From Azolla pinnata (Eukaryota > Streptophyta > Polypodiopsida > Salviniales > Salviniaceae): 64,000 bases of DNA. Below the pieces are notes generated by a model that was not told the DNA's origin, searched no databases, and saw only the letters and a program-made list of their open reading frames with translations. Positions 24,285-36,371 of this stretch are shown one piece after another. Location of the stretch: contig JBBBWG010012335.1 of the NCBI GenBank assembly GCA_037176905.1, forward strand, positions 1 to 64,000. Reading direction: 5' to 3'. Position 1 is the first letter of the stretch; the number at the start of each line of letters is the position of its first letter. A program made the position numbers and the translations under genes.

Positions 24285-24328
<44 letters not shown>
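24283..24328 (+). promoter_or_regulatory. (TC)n tract in the leader of the EH-domain gene
   Basis: About 23 CT/TC dinucleotides end some 30 bp before the start codon at 24359. CT-rich tracts are common in plant core promoters and 5' leaders. Whether this one is transcribed is not visible from the sequence. Confidence 0.55.
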
Positions 24329-24330
<2 letters not shown>

Positions 24331-24358
24331 CACCGTTCCTGCTTCCTGCTGATCCGCC

Positions 24359-27300
24359 ATGGCGGCTGCCGATCCCTTCGAATCCTACTTCCGACGCGCC
24401 GATGTGGACGGCGATGGCCTTATCAGCGGCCAAGAGGCCATCTCCTTCTTCCAAGGGGCCAACCTTAGCCGCGAAACCCTTGCCAAGGTGTTGTACGCCG
24501 CCATACGCTCTCTCCCGATCTATTCCGATCTGCTTCTGATGCTGTAGTAGCTTTACTTTGCCGTTGCTTCTATCCGTCTCTTTCGTTTCAACGAGATCTT
24601 GTTTATTCTGATCACAGCATATGGCGATTTGCATTTTTTGTTGTAATTCTCTTTGGACGACAGGTTATGGTTTTGTTTTTGAGCAGCCTAACTTGATATT
24701 ATCTGTTCTTTCTTTATTCTCTTGTTCAACGTTTTCACGCAAACAATAGATGATCACATCCTTGAAAGCTATTCCTAGAGATGCAAGCAGCATTTCCATA
24801 TGATGCAAGTCAGATGGAAATTAGAGTACGTATACGTCATTTTCTAACGAAAATGATCTAAGCTCACCATCCATACTGATCTACAGTCATACATAGAATC
24901 TTGGTTCGATTCAATGTTGATTTTATTCTGATTCATCCTGATCTGTATGCTCATCCACTGTTTACACACGATGCTAAGTTGATATTGAACTTAGACAACC
25001 GTTCTTGTAAATTTAATACACTACTTTCACAGATTGCGAAAATTTGTCTTCAGCTTGACCAAGATTTTGGTAAGATGAGTATAAATGATCAGTCATCATA
25101 ATGCTGGCCTTAGCTCAATGTGAAGATGAAAAAGATGGACTTTTTTGCACAATCCAATTGTTGATATCAAGATGTGGTGTTGATTGTTTGAGATAAATGC
25201 ATCAACGACATTTTCACACAATGCTAAGCTTGATTGATCTTTTTTTACAAGATGCAAATGTGGATCATAGTGCCAATGGGTCTTAATAGAGATGCATATA
25301 CATGAAACATAAGATAAACGAGATGGGAAAGCTGCTTAATTCTTTCAGATGCATTGTCAAATGCTGCGTAGGATAGTATTCGTTCTCAATATCTTCCAAT
25401 CTTGCATCATATATAGTGATTCTATTTTTCATAAAATTCATTATTCTGGTAAATGCATTTAAGGTCGTTTTCTAACTTTCCTGGATGCTGTCTCCCCAAT
25501 ATTCTGTAAACCCACTCAAGCAGCACTTTACATGATTGATAAGTTGTTCTTGCGAACTTAGGTTGGAAGGTATTTATGTCAATGTCATTGCAGACACATG
25601 CCTTCACACGATTCATAAGTCATGATTCACTTTTCTTGACAATGTTAATGTTTTTGTGGATATCACTTGGAAGATGTGGTAACCTGGCATGGACACACAA
25701 ACTCTGAGCCGTTTTCTTAGAGATAAATTTCATGCTTAACTTTCTCTTGGATCTGCATAGCCTGATGTGTTTCTATAAAAACATTGACTCTTGTTGTCAG
25801 AGCCAGTAAGAGATACTGACCGGCTAAAAGATTCTCAGAAACTAGTACATGGTAACTTTATGTTAGTTTTTTGCAACTTTTGTGCATGTAATAAGATCCA
25901 ATGCTCTCTGATGTTGAGAATTAGTGCTACCTTACGTCCTTCATCCGCAATCCATTGATATTTTTGGATGATAACGGAGGTTGACATCTCCCTCCAAATG
26001 GCACATACCAATTGGTTTCATTTGGCTTTACAGATCTGGCAATATGCTGATCAAAGGCAATGTGGATTCCTCTCAAGACCAGATTTTTATAATGCATTGA
26101 AGCTCGTCACCGTAGCTCAAAGTGGCCGGGAGCTAACTCCAGCACTTGTGAGGAGTGCTCTACAAGGATCAGCATCATCACAAATTCCTCCTCCTCAGAT
26201 ACAAGTGACTTCTGGTCCTCTAACATCTCAAGGAGCAACGGCAGTAAGACCAGTTGCTCCACCATCCATTCCAGCACAACAGTTTCCACAATACAACCCC
26301 GCAGGGGCGCAAGGAAGCTTCAATTCGTCACAAACTGGGGCATATTTCCCTTCAGGAAATCAAGTAAATCAAGTAAATACATTCACAGCGCAGACGAGAG
26401 CTTCAACTCCTCCATTAGTGGGAAATTTATCAGGGAGTTGGCCTGGTCCTACAACTAATAATGGGTTAATGCAGCAGAATGTGCAGTTTAAGGCACCTAG
26501 TGCTGGTCCTATACCTAGCAATGCTGTAATTAATCAAAATGTTCAGATCGGAGCACCTATTGTAGCTGCATCTCCTCAAGGGATTAACAGCTCAAATGTT
26601 CCAGTTCAAAAGTCTGTATCAGCTACCAGCATACAGGCCGATTTATTCGGGGGAGATGTATTTACAGTTGCTCCTATCAAGGAGAATGTTTCAATGCCAT
26701 CATCAAATTCTATGACAAACTTGTCATTGCCTTCATCACAGGCAAATGTAGTAACTATGGATTTGTCCATATCAACAACATCACACCAGAAAGGCAGTCA
26801 ATTGCCTGATCCTTTCAACCCTTCTTCCTTTGCATTGGTTCCTACTACTGTTGCACCGGGTGCCACATCCAACCAGCAGCAACCTCTACACATGTCCTCG
26901 AAATTAGATTCACAGAGTAGTGGTCTCAGTACTGCTGACGTTGTAAAAAATTGGCCAAAGATGGCAAATTCAGATGTCCAGCGTTATGGTAAAGTTTTCT
27001 TTGAAGTGGACACAGACAAGGATGGGAAGATCAATGGCATGCAAGCGCGAGAGTTATTCCTTAGCTGGAAAATCCCACGGGGTATTTTCTACATCTTGCA
27101 TATTGACCAAGTTTGGCATTGCGATTCTAGTTTTGATATTCTTGGAAAATTTTCATTTATAAATAAAACTTTTTCTCTCCCTTTTGCAGAGATTTTGAAG
27201 CAGATCTGGGACTTGTCAGATCAAGATCGTGACAGTATGTTGTCCTTGCGTGAATTCTGTCTTGCACTTTACATCATGGAAAGGCACAGGGATGGCCTTA

Positions 27301-30300
27301 AGCTACCTACATCTATCCATTTTGATCAATGTTTTGATGAGTCTGGGATTCAGGCACTTCGTATTGCTGAGGCTCGAATTGTAAGTCGTCTGCAAAGTTC
27401 TCCAGCCTACAATGTGCCATCTTGGCAAAATTCAGGTATAGTATGCTGTTTATGTTGGTACATTTAGTTTATGTAAAAGGCCCTCTATATCCGTGATTTT
27501 TTTTTTTAACTGTGGATGATCACTATCCCTAAACTTTGTCATTTTTTTGCAAGTGCTTGGTGATTGCCATCAGAGAATATATGTGCTGTTTGAGTAAGCA
27601 GATTTATCTGGTGAATGCTGTAGTTATATGAGCTTATTAGGGAAATTATATGATTGATTTAGTGTCCCCCCTTTCTCTGTGTGTCTATCTGTCTGTCTCT
27701 CTCTCAGAGTCATTTGAAAAAGATTATAAGAAATTTAGGGGCATTTTGAGAATGAAGAACAAAAACATATTTCAAAATTTCTCTCTGTTACCATTTCAGA
27801 AATTCTCGCAGGTTGAGCACAAACTGATAACAATACTGAGATTCAGCTTCTTTTGTTGGTTGTGTAGCTGCTTTGCCACCTCCAGGTAGTAATCGGGGGG
27901 TGTCTGGATTGCCACCTCGCCCAGCCCCAGTACGGCCCGGTGTTTCGCCAACACCCTCATATCCTGCATCTGTACAAGTATCAACAACACCCAATGTAGA
28001 TGTCCAACAAAAATCTAGAGCGCCTGTCCTTGAGATGAACTTCGTCAACCAACTGAATGCAGATGATCAGTTGACACTTCAAACCAAGCATCAAGAAGCG
28101 TTGGATGCTGAGAAGAAGGTGAAAGCATAATTTTCTAAGCATATAAGTTTCATAAGATGCCTGGAAATATTTAAACTATCTGTATGACTACATATATACG
28201 TGTTTTCTGATAAATATATAAAACATGATAATATTATTCCACTCTGTTTCAATCCATATTCTAAATCTGTGTTCACTACTTAGGATTTGACCACTCCCTT
28301 CACTTTTGATAAAAACAGTGTACTGTGTAATAGTGAAGAGATAAGGGTACGCCATTTAATATTTTAGCAGTGATGAAGTTCCAGTAAATAAGAACATGAT
28401 TATCTATTGAAAACTCTATATCTGGAAAGAGGTAAAGTTGGAGTTGACTAATGTCAATTATTTGGTTAATTGGAAATAGTATCACCTCAGGGGATTTTGA
28501 ATGAAAGTTAATTAATTAAGATGCATGAGGTAAGAGCTTCTTAAGTTCAGTTCTGAGGAATAAGCCATGATAAGAGCCATCGATTTTGATTGAGGGAAGA
28601 GGCCATTCAGGGGGGAACACAGAATCTCAGTGTAATCAAGCCGCTGGTTATGGGAGCCTAACAGTAGATCTATCCCCTGGTAATTTCATCGAGTGGAGAA
28701 TCTGTTGGAGTAACGTCCTGTTTTTCTACCCTAACTATCCAGCCAGGCCATAGATTTTATGGTGATCTAGAATGCAACAAAATTGAAATGATATTGACAT
28801 TACAATAGCCAAGTGCGTTGGGTATCATGTCACAGGAAAACAGTCAATCTTTGCTGTATGGGTTATTGTGCTCTCTTCAATCTGTGTATATATTTGATTG
28901 TTGCCTTCCAGTGAATGTTATATGACAAGTGTCATTTATGATACCATTTGTTTGATTGGTGTTTTCTAGATCAGTGATTTTTTTAGATTTGGGTATGAAC
29001 ATTCCATTTATCCTTTGGGTCTCCAATAGTTTGTATTCAAATAAATAAAAAGAAAGGTAAAAGACCACAATATGCAATTTCAATTCTAGATAATCGCAAA
29101 TGGAAAAATATGCTGGCTTTTTGTAGTTTTTCATAATTATAAATTTCAATTGTAGTAATACATTAACTGAATGTGACTTTATTGGTGTAGGTTCTTGAGT
29201 TGGAAAAGCAAATCATGGACTCGAAAGAAAAGATGGATTATTATCGCACTAAACTTCAAGACATTGTATGTTTTATGATGCTCAATTTTTTATCTTGCCA
29301 AAATACAGAACTAATATAGTTTTAGTTTTGCTTTAACAGGTGCTTTTCAAAACTAGATGTGACAATCGTCTTAATGAAATCACTGAAAGGGCAGCTGCTG
29401 ACAAGCGTGAGGTTAGTGACTCATGGAATTTTTTTTTGATGTCATAGTAAGGTTTTTGCTTTGTTTCCTTGATGGATCGTAAGGACAATGATAATCCAGG
29501 TACATCTTGTATAGGGATCATGCATGTCCTATTTTACAAATCTGAGTACATTGGGTTTGGCAAGTTAACCTGAAGGAGTAAATCCGTTTCTCTGTAGCCT
29601 GCATGATGACTATGTAATATATTGTAGAGTAGAAGGTTCCTATTAGAAAGATAGAAGATCTGCCATGTTGGAATACCTCAAAGGGATAACCGCAAATGAC
29701 GATGCAATTTTCTATTATTGGATTGTTACTTTATGAATGTGCTGCTCTAATATACCATTACTAACGAAATGTCATAAAATAAATAAGAGGCTCAGTTCTA
29801 ATTGTAATTAAATTTGCAGGTGGAATCACTGGCAAAAAAATATGATGAAAAATTCAAGCAGGCAGGAGAATCTCAGTCTCGTCTCCTTGCTGATGAATTG
29901 GCATTCCGTGATATCCAGGTAAGAATGAAAAATGTTTCTGTAGATACACTCCTGTGTCACCATATTCAAACTAGCTGTCTGGTTTTGCTTCTAATTAGGA
30001 ACGGAGACTTGAGCTCTATAATGCGATAATCAGGATGGAACAAGGTGGCGGAGAAAATACGTTGCTTCAGGTAATGCTTTTGGTTGTGTATTTATTCACC
30101 CTGATTCAGGTAAAGAACAGCTAGATGTAAGGGGTCTGATGTTTACAGTCTCGTGCCGATCGCTTACACAATGATTTGGATGAGTTGAGAAAAGCTTTAA
30201 ATGCCAAATGCAAGCAGATGGGTTTGCGAATAAAACCCACTTCTCTAATAGAAGTTCCTTATGGTGATTTCTTGGAATTCGATTTGTTTCATATCCACAT

Positions 30301-31875
30301 TTTAGTTTGCTTTTTCAGAGGTTCAATAATGTAATAAGATATCTACATATAGGTTGGCAACCAGGGATGCCGGAAAATGCTGCAGAGTGGGATGATGATT
30401 GGGACAAATTCCAAGATGAAGGTTATCACATCTGTTTGGCTGCAAATCGTATTTATGTTATACAAACTATAGTTATGACATTAGCCATTATACTTGCAAT
30501 ATGGCTTTCCTCACCTTGTGCAGCATATTCTTCTGCAGTGATGCTGACAATTCCTGTTTGACAGGTTTTACGTATGTTCAAGAATTCATGGAGGAAGGTA
30601 CTGCAGGTGGTGATACAGCGAAACCAAGGACTATTACTAGCTGGGATGACGACGACGACGACGACGACGACGATGGCGAGGTTGTGGATGCTCTTGGGAA
30701 TGGTGAAGACCAATCAGATGAGATAGAACCCTCATCAACTCAAACTGACCATGATAGCAGTATTATTGTTGATGGAGAGAACGTCCACCATGTTTCTACA
30801 CCCCCAAGCCCGAAAAGAGATGAACGTGATATTTTCAATGATCAAGCCGACACCAATAAAGAGTCAAATATGTAAAGTCTTTGAATCTCTTCTGCCACTT
30901 CAGTGGTCTAAAAGTGTTAGTTTGATTTATTTTGAATGGTGATTACATTAATCGTTCATGTATGATATAATAAAATTTGTCAAAACATTTTTGCTTCTAG
31001 TTAATAGATGAATCATGAAATATTGTGTATTGTTTGCTATTTACACTCTCCTGCAGATGCAGGTTCAATTAATCAACTAATTAATTAATTCCTGGTGCAG
31101 GTTTAATTCTGACATAAATGATGAAAATGGAGATGACGATTGGGCATCCGTATTTAAGAATGATGAAGTGGGTTTCGACACATGGCAAACAAATGGTACA
31201 AGCTCAAAGGTATGATGCTTTCTTGAAGCTGCATGGATTAAAATGGGATGGTTGTCCGAGTATGTTGAATTTTTTGTTTGTGTATGGAAGGTGACAACAG
31301 GGAAGCCCAGTAATGGCAGTTCATCCAGCTTCAATGAGCCTTTTGATATGCTATCTAGCTCAGAATATCCTGTGGAAACCGGTTTTAATGCCCAGAGCTC
31401 GAATTCTGGTTCTTTTGGGTTCCATGACAGCTTTGATACTATATCAACACGTCAAGATAGCCTGCCATCTTTCAGATCTATCCAGACAAAAGAACGTCCT
31501 TCTGTGTTTTTTGATAATTCTGTTCCAAGTACACCTGTTTACAGTAACATGTCTCCCAAGAGGGGTTCTAGTGGATTTTCCAACAGTCATTTGACTGAAG
31601 ATCCGTTTGCCCGGTTCGATTCTTTCAGCAGTAACATTTCCGGTGATGGTAAACACTCTTCTAGCAGTTACGCGAGGTTTGATTCTTTCAGCAGCAATAT
31701 TGGTGATGTTAAACCCACCTCGAGTAACCTCATGAAGTTCGATTCTTTTAGCAGCAATCATCCTGGAGGTATGGGACATGACTCTGGGCCATCATTTGAC
31801 TACAACGATTCATTTTCAAATGCTGGTCCTTTCAGTAACACTAAAGCAACCACAGATACTTTGGGTTCTTTGTAA
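24359..31875 (+). CDS. EH-domain endocytic adaptor (AtEH1/Pan1-like, TPLATE complex)
   Basis: Probable AtEH/Pan1 subunit of the TPLATE complex, which acts in clathrin-mediated endocytosis at the plasma membrane and in actin-linked autophagy. Thirteen exons join in frame: 24359-24487, 26034-27081, 27190-27435, 27868-28118, 29191-29265, 29340-29411, 29820-29918, 29999-30070, 30149-30263, 30353-30421, 30565-30871, 31101-31209 and 31291-31875, giving 1,058 residues. EH domain 1 spans about residues 1-100, with EF-loop DVDGDGLISGQE at 15-26. EH domain 2 spans about 344-440, with loop DTDKDGKINGMQ. Between them is a Gln/Pro/Ser-rich linker. A coiled coil follows (about 540-720), then acidic Trp motifs (EWDDDWDKF), an Asp run, and a C-terminal tail with DPF and three FDSFSSN repeats. 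Intron 1 is 1.5 kb. The total sums to a multiple of three and no damage is seen. Confidence 0.95.
31605..31760 (+). repeat. FDSFSSN repeat region within the EH protein tail
   Basis: Three copies of ARFDSFSSN-like peptide (ending ARFDSFSSN, ARFDSFSSN, MKFDSFSSN) spaced by about 20-24 residues of Gly/Ser/Asp linker. Such short aromatic-acidic motifs in EH-protein tails are plausible adaptor-binding sites; here that is inference. Confidence 0.75.
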
Positions 31876-33734
31876 CAGTTTTTCTGGCTGAGACATCAGC
31901 CTGAAGTGGAAGAGCATAAGAGGCTTATTGCTATTATATCCGGGCTTAACCATTTCCTTTGTTACAGAATGCAATCTATTCGGCGAAATAATATGATACA
32001 GTATCAGGAAAGATAGGAGCGGTCACTCAGATGCACACAGATGATTTATGTTACTGTCCGTTTACCTACTATACATTCTTTTGGGTCGTAACTCATAATA
32101 AGATGATTTGGACATCTTTTCTAATAAATGCCGTCATCTGCACATTGTATTGTATTGAGAATGCTTCATTCTTGTTTTGAAGGACTTTGGTCTTAATTTC
32201 TTGTATTCTGTCCAAACTTCGCTTTCCATTCTTTCCAACAATTAACCTTCTAATATTTCCCTTCTATTTTGCACTGTTGGTATATGCTTGGAAATGCTCT
32301 TGTACTTTGAACGTTTAGTATGCCTATCAATCTCAACAGGGTTTGATCACAGGATGTTAATTTTATTGGTAGTGTCATACTTTGAACATTTAGTTTGCAA
32401 ATTCCAAATTACTATGGTTTCTGTTATGGGCTTATTGATGTGCAGATTATGCAATGGCGAAGGCAGGAAGATTGGTCATTTCTCTGCAATGCAAATACAA
32501 TGATGTCTTCTCATCGATGTAAGAATGCTTTCATCCTGCCCTTCTGATTTGATGTATACTGATGAAAAATATGAACCATTGCAGTCTTCATTATAGTGTG
32601 AAAGGAGCGCGTACTGGAAGCATCATTGAAGTAAATCAACGCAAAAAACTGGAACATATTTGAGGTAGGATAGTCAAGATCAATGCTAAAGAACGGAACA
32701 TCATTGAAAGTAGGTCAGTCAAGTTCAATGCTATGAGATGAACGTAAAATGTGCTAGGTTGAGAAACATGCTATACAGTTTTTCAGACCAGTTCCAGACC
32801 TCATTCAGAATATAATCGTAAGTAGAGTTTAATTTAAGTTTAAAAGTGAAAGCTTAAGTTTGAGTAGATTGAGTTTAAGGTAGAAGGAGTTAACTTTATT
32901 TATGCTAGGGTGAATTGGACTGAAGGTAGAGAAGAGATGAGCTCATTCATATTAAGGTCGCACGACACGGTAATTTTCCTGTCAGATCGACAGTGTGTTC
33001 GTATAATGTTTCCACTTCTGATAGTAATTGTAGCATCAACAAATTCTTGTAAGAAGATCTGCATGGAGGAAATTAGCATGATTTCATTACAAGAGCTTAA
33101 TGGTGAGATTAAATTAGCCACAGATCACAAATTAGCTATTGGACAAATTGAGATAGAAAACATACCTACCTAAACCTACCATACAGGCAACACATGCTAA
33201 CCAAGTACTGGGTTATTTATTGATGGGTTACTTCTTCAGACAAGTACACTCGCCTGTGGTATGCAGTAAGATCGCTAAAATATTGTTGCAGGTTATCTGA
33301 TAGACAGTTAAACCTAATCCATCAGCAAGACAATGATGGCTGATCTCCTTGACAAGATTTTTAGCACCCTTCTGAGTGCGGTTAATAATAAAAAGGGCCA
33401 AAGAAAAGCCGACTGATTTTCGTAACCAAACAGGAAAACATTCATGAGTCTTTGAGATGTTGCCAATGGGCTTTTGGTTGAAGGTCAAGTTGCAGCAAAA
33501 ACCAAACAGGGGATACTGCAAAAACTTTTCCAAGCTTTACCGATTTGGTACAATGTCAGTGCAGAATATATATATATATACATTGTACATAGCAAAAGAG
33601 GCAGCGAAACCGTACTGCTCTGTATCGGAATGCATATCGATCTAGTGGCATCGATAAGAAGCATCGAGAGAGGTTTCCTGGAGTAGTATATCGAAAGATG
33701 AGATGTACAGGAGGAGGCGATGGGTTATGGAATC
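31876..33734. other. Convergent spacer between the EH gene and the poly(A) polymerase gene
   Basis: Holds the 3' untranslated regions of two convergent genes and AT-rich DNA. It includes a short (TA)n run near 33566-33580. Small open frames at 32910-33173 (+) and 33228-33533 (-) match nothing I recognise. Confidence 0.5.
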
Positions 33735-35950
33735 TCATTCATTCAATATGAGACTCAGCAAGGAAGATGTTGGAGGGTTGAAATAGCCTGAAGTAAGGAG
33801 CTCATAGGCTTCACAAAACGCCGCTTGAACGAGCGGGAAATTAAAAGAGTTCTTACCGATGTCGTTGGAGACCAGGAGTGGATCTTCTACAGCTAGCAGG
33901 TATGGCCTCCAGCTATTTAAGAAACCTTTTGTTGATTTCAGAAAGAAGTGCTGGTAACCCTCCCGGCATGAGATCCCATACTGTCGGACATCGAAGCTCC
34001 TCCCGTAGAAATGAAAGAAACCTGCAAGCAGGGCCCCAAGCCCTATATACCCAATAATCTCTCAGAAACCCCAACAGCTTTTTTTGCAGGAAAAACAGAA
34101 AGAAAAAACACTTCTTTTAGGTATTCAGGATCATTTCAAGGAAATGAGCAGAAAATGTCCGAAACCTTGCACTGGGATTGTTTTCTTCTTTAGCTATTCA
34201 GGATCATTTCTGATTAGGAGGACAACACCACAAAGAAACTAGCAGAAACTGTATGAAACTCTGCAGTGGGATTGTTTTCTTCTTTAGCTATTCAGGATCA
34301 TTTCTGATTAGCACAACACCACAAACAAAGTAGCAGGAAATGTCTGAAACGGGTTGTTTTCTTCTTTGGCTCTTCAGGAACACATCTGATTAGACAACAC
34401 CACAAAGAAACAAGCAGAAAATGTCTGAAATCCTGCACTGGGATTGATTTCTTTTTTTTCCCCCCCTTATATACGGGGCATTGATTCCATCTACCCAAAC
34501 CAACCGAAGTTGATGCACACACACACAATCATTTCATTCACAAAAGAAATCTCTAACGCAAATGCATCTAATTTTTATACCACAAGCAGATGTACCTTTT
34601 CTGATGCATCAGTCGATAGATAACAAGAGTTTGTTGTGTATATATATGCTCAAAAAGGCTTTGGAAATCAATCTGAACAAGCTCCACCCACAGCTAGACA
34701 ATCGATGGATGGATGGATGTACCTGAGGGCATCGATTCCATCTTCCCAATCCAGAGGTAATGCACATTGATTGATTGAATCATTCATTCAGAAAAGAACT
34801 CTGTAATGCAAATGCATCTAATTTTTTATACCACAAAGTAGATGGACCTTTTCCGATGCATCAGTCAAAATAGAGATAACGAGAATTCCATGACTTTGTA
34901 TATGCCCAAAAAGGCTTTGGAAATCAATCTGAAAAAAGCTCCACCCACATGGATGGATGGATGGATGGATGGATGGATGGATGTACCTGAGGGCATGATT
35001 CCATCTTCCCAATCCAAATTTAATGCACATTGATCGAATCATTCATTCAGAGAACAAATCTATAATGCAAATATGCATCTAATTTTTTATACCACAAAGT
35101 GGATGGACCTTCAAAACAGAGATAACAAGTAAGTTTTCACCTACATACAGATAGACAAATCGATGGATGGGGTACCTGAGCGAGCCGAAGGGTTGGCGGT
35201 GGCATCTCGGCCATGCGGATGGACTTGGAGGAAGGCGAAGAGCATGACGAAGAGCGCATAGGAAGCGAGGCCGCCGCCCGGGTAGACTTCGTTGAGATGC
35301 TTGCGCTGCAGGAAGGTCTTGATGGTGATGTAGAGGGGAGCTATGGCGGGGAAGCGGGCGGAAGCCGCGGCGATGAAGGAGGCTGCCCTGAGCTCCATGC
35401 CGGTGTTCAGCCTGACATCGAATGCGATCCTGCTCTGCTTCTCGATGAACTTGACGATGGGGATCCGGGCTCGCGAGATGACCTGCACTTTGCTGGCTCG
35501 CCCCGATCGGATCAGCGCCGATGCCAGAGCTTCCAGCTTCGGATCGACGCTGCTTGCATCGCCGATCCTGCTGCTTGATCCTGTTCCTAACCCTAACCCT
35601 AATCCTGTTCCTGTTCCTGTTCCTGTTCCTGTTCTTGCAGATTCTTCCTCCACGATGGCTATGTCGATGTCGCTCGTCTGCGGCAAATACAGCCCTGTTG
35701 CATACGATCCGAACACCTTCACCTCTGCTCCCGGCCATAGCCCCGCCACGATCTGCTTCACCCTCTCCATCGCCCCCGCCCTCCTCTGCTTCTCCGCCTG
35801 GCTCGGCTTTGCCCTCTCGTAGAAGGCCACAATCTCCCCGTGGAGCTGCCGCATCCTCCCCTCCCTTTCTTCTTCCTCCTCCTCCTCCTCCTTCCTGCGC
35901 CGCCGCTCCCACAAGGGCGGCTCTTTGAACCATGGAGCGGAGCAGGCCAT
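33735..35950 (-). CDS. TRF4/5-type non-canonical poly(A) polymerase (nucleotidyltransferase)
   Basis: Probable nuclear or nucleolar terminal nucleotidyltransferase that adds short A tails to aberrant RNA for exosome decay. Two exons join in frame: 35950-35176 and 34021-33735 (stop TGA), giving 353 residues. The palm domain has the signature VFGSYATGLYLPQTSDIDIA with catalytic Asp94 and Asp96, and a third Asp at 178 (RIAFDVRLNTG). The central domain has YPGGGLASYALFVMLFAFLQ, FFHFYGRSFDVRQYGISC and DIGKNSFNF. The start used gives MACSAPWFKEPPLW, matching the PWF-type N-terminus of the family. The same frame is open upstream to an ATG at 36109 with a very basic extension, a possible alternative start. 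Two oddities: a Gly-Thr/Gly-Leu dipeptide run (about residues 107-124) from hexamer DNA interrupts the palm domain, and the NLG-type motif usually found just before FFHFYGR is missing across the exon junction. Confidence 0.88.
34112..34455. repeat. Four tandem copies (~75-95 bp) in the poly(A) polymerase intron
   Basis: Each copy has TTGTTTTCTTCTTTAGCTATTCAGGATCA or close variants, then GATTAG, ACAACACCACAAA, and a GCAGAAAATGTCTGAAA segment. Copies differ in length. The array lies wholly in the intron between 34022 and 35175. Confidence 0.85.
34553..35178. repeat. ~249-bp tandem repeat, two full copies and a third that includes the splice donor
   Basis: Copies start at about 34553, 34801 and 35051. 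They share AATGCAAATGCATCTAATTT, TTTATACCACAA, CAAAAAGGCTTTGGAAATCA, a (GGAT)n run, GTACCTGAGGGCAT and TTCCATCTTCCCAATCCA. The third copy is shortened and runs into the exon border: its GTACCTGAG is the minus-strand donor CTCAG|GTAC of exon 1. The first two copies therefore carry donor-like CTCAGGTACAT sequences inside the intron. Confidence 0.85.
34949..34983 (+). repeat. (GGAT)n microsatellite
   Basis: Eight to nine GGAT units within the second copy of the 249-bp repeat. The first copy has only about three units at the same place, so the tract has expanded after duplication. Confidence 0.9.
35586..35635 (+). repeat. Telomere-like and CCTGTT hexamers inside the poly(A) polymerase coding exon
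   Basis: CCTAACCCTAACCCTAAT is followed directly by about five CCTGTT hexamers. Read on the minus strand it encodes a Gly-Thr run then a Gly-Leu run in the nucleotidyltransferase domain, between the DID motif and the following helix. Because hexamers preserve frame, the insertion is tolerated. Confidence 0.85.
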
Positions 35951-36034
35951 GTCGAAAGCGCAGCGAAATGGCGGATCTCCCCCGCCCACAACTGAGCACT
36001 TTCTTCTTCCCCTTCTTCTTCCTCTTCTTCCTTC

Positions 36035-36068
<34 letters not shown>

Positions 36069-36309
36069 CCTCTGTCTGTTCTATTCTGTTCTGTTCCGTG
36101 CTTGATCACGAGGGCGCCATAGCCGAGCTTCCGTCTCCTCCCTCTGCTTTCAACAGCCGCTTGCCCGTCCTCCTCATCTCTTCCGCTCCCACCACCATCT
36201 CATGCCATGATTCCACGCCCCGATTCACGCAATCTCTGCAGCATTCATTCGCCCACATGGAGTACGGCTCCTGCTCCGCGCTCGCGATCTCTGCAGAGCC
36301 CGTGCCCAG

Positions 36310-36364
36310 GCCCCCAAAACCCTAATCCCCCCAAAACCCTAATCCCCCAAAACCCTAAACCCTA
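36310..36364 (+). repeat. Telomere-like CCCTAA repeats upstream of the poly(A) polymerase gene
   Basis: Three roughly 16-bp units of the type CCCCCAAAACCCTAAT, then CCCTAAACCCTAG. They lie upstream (about 360 bp) of the poly(A) polymerase start and at the left end of the CA-rich tract. They may act as telo-boxes or be an interstitial telomere scar. Confidence 0.75.
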
Positions 36365-36371
36365 GAGTCCC

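Noticed and set aside
23833-24468. 211-codon frame with a Gln-Gly repeat followed by Ser/Leu repeat
   Set aside because: It spans the hexamer array and the CT tract and overlaps the EH-gene start in another frame, so it is low-complexity read-through.
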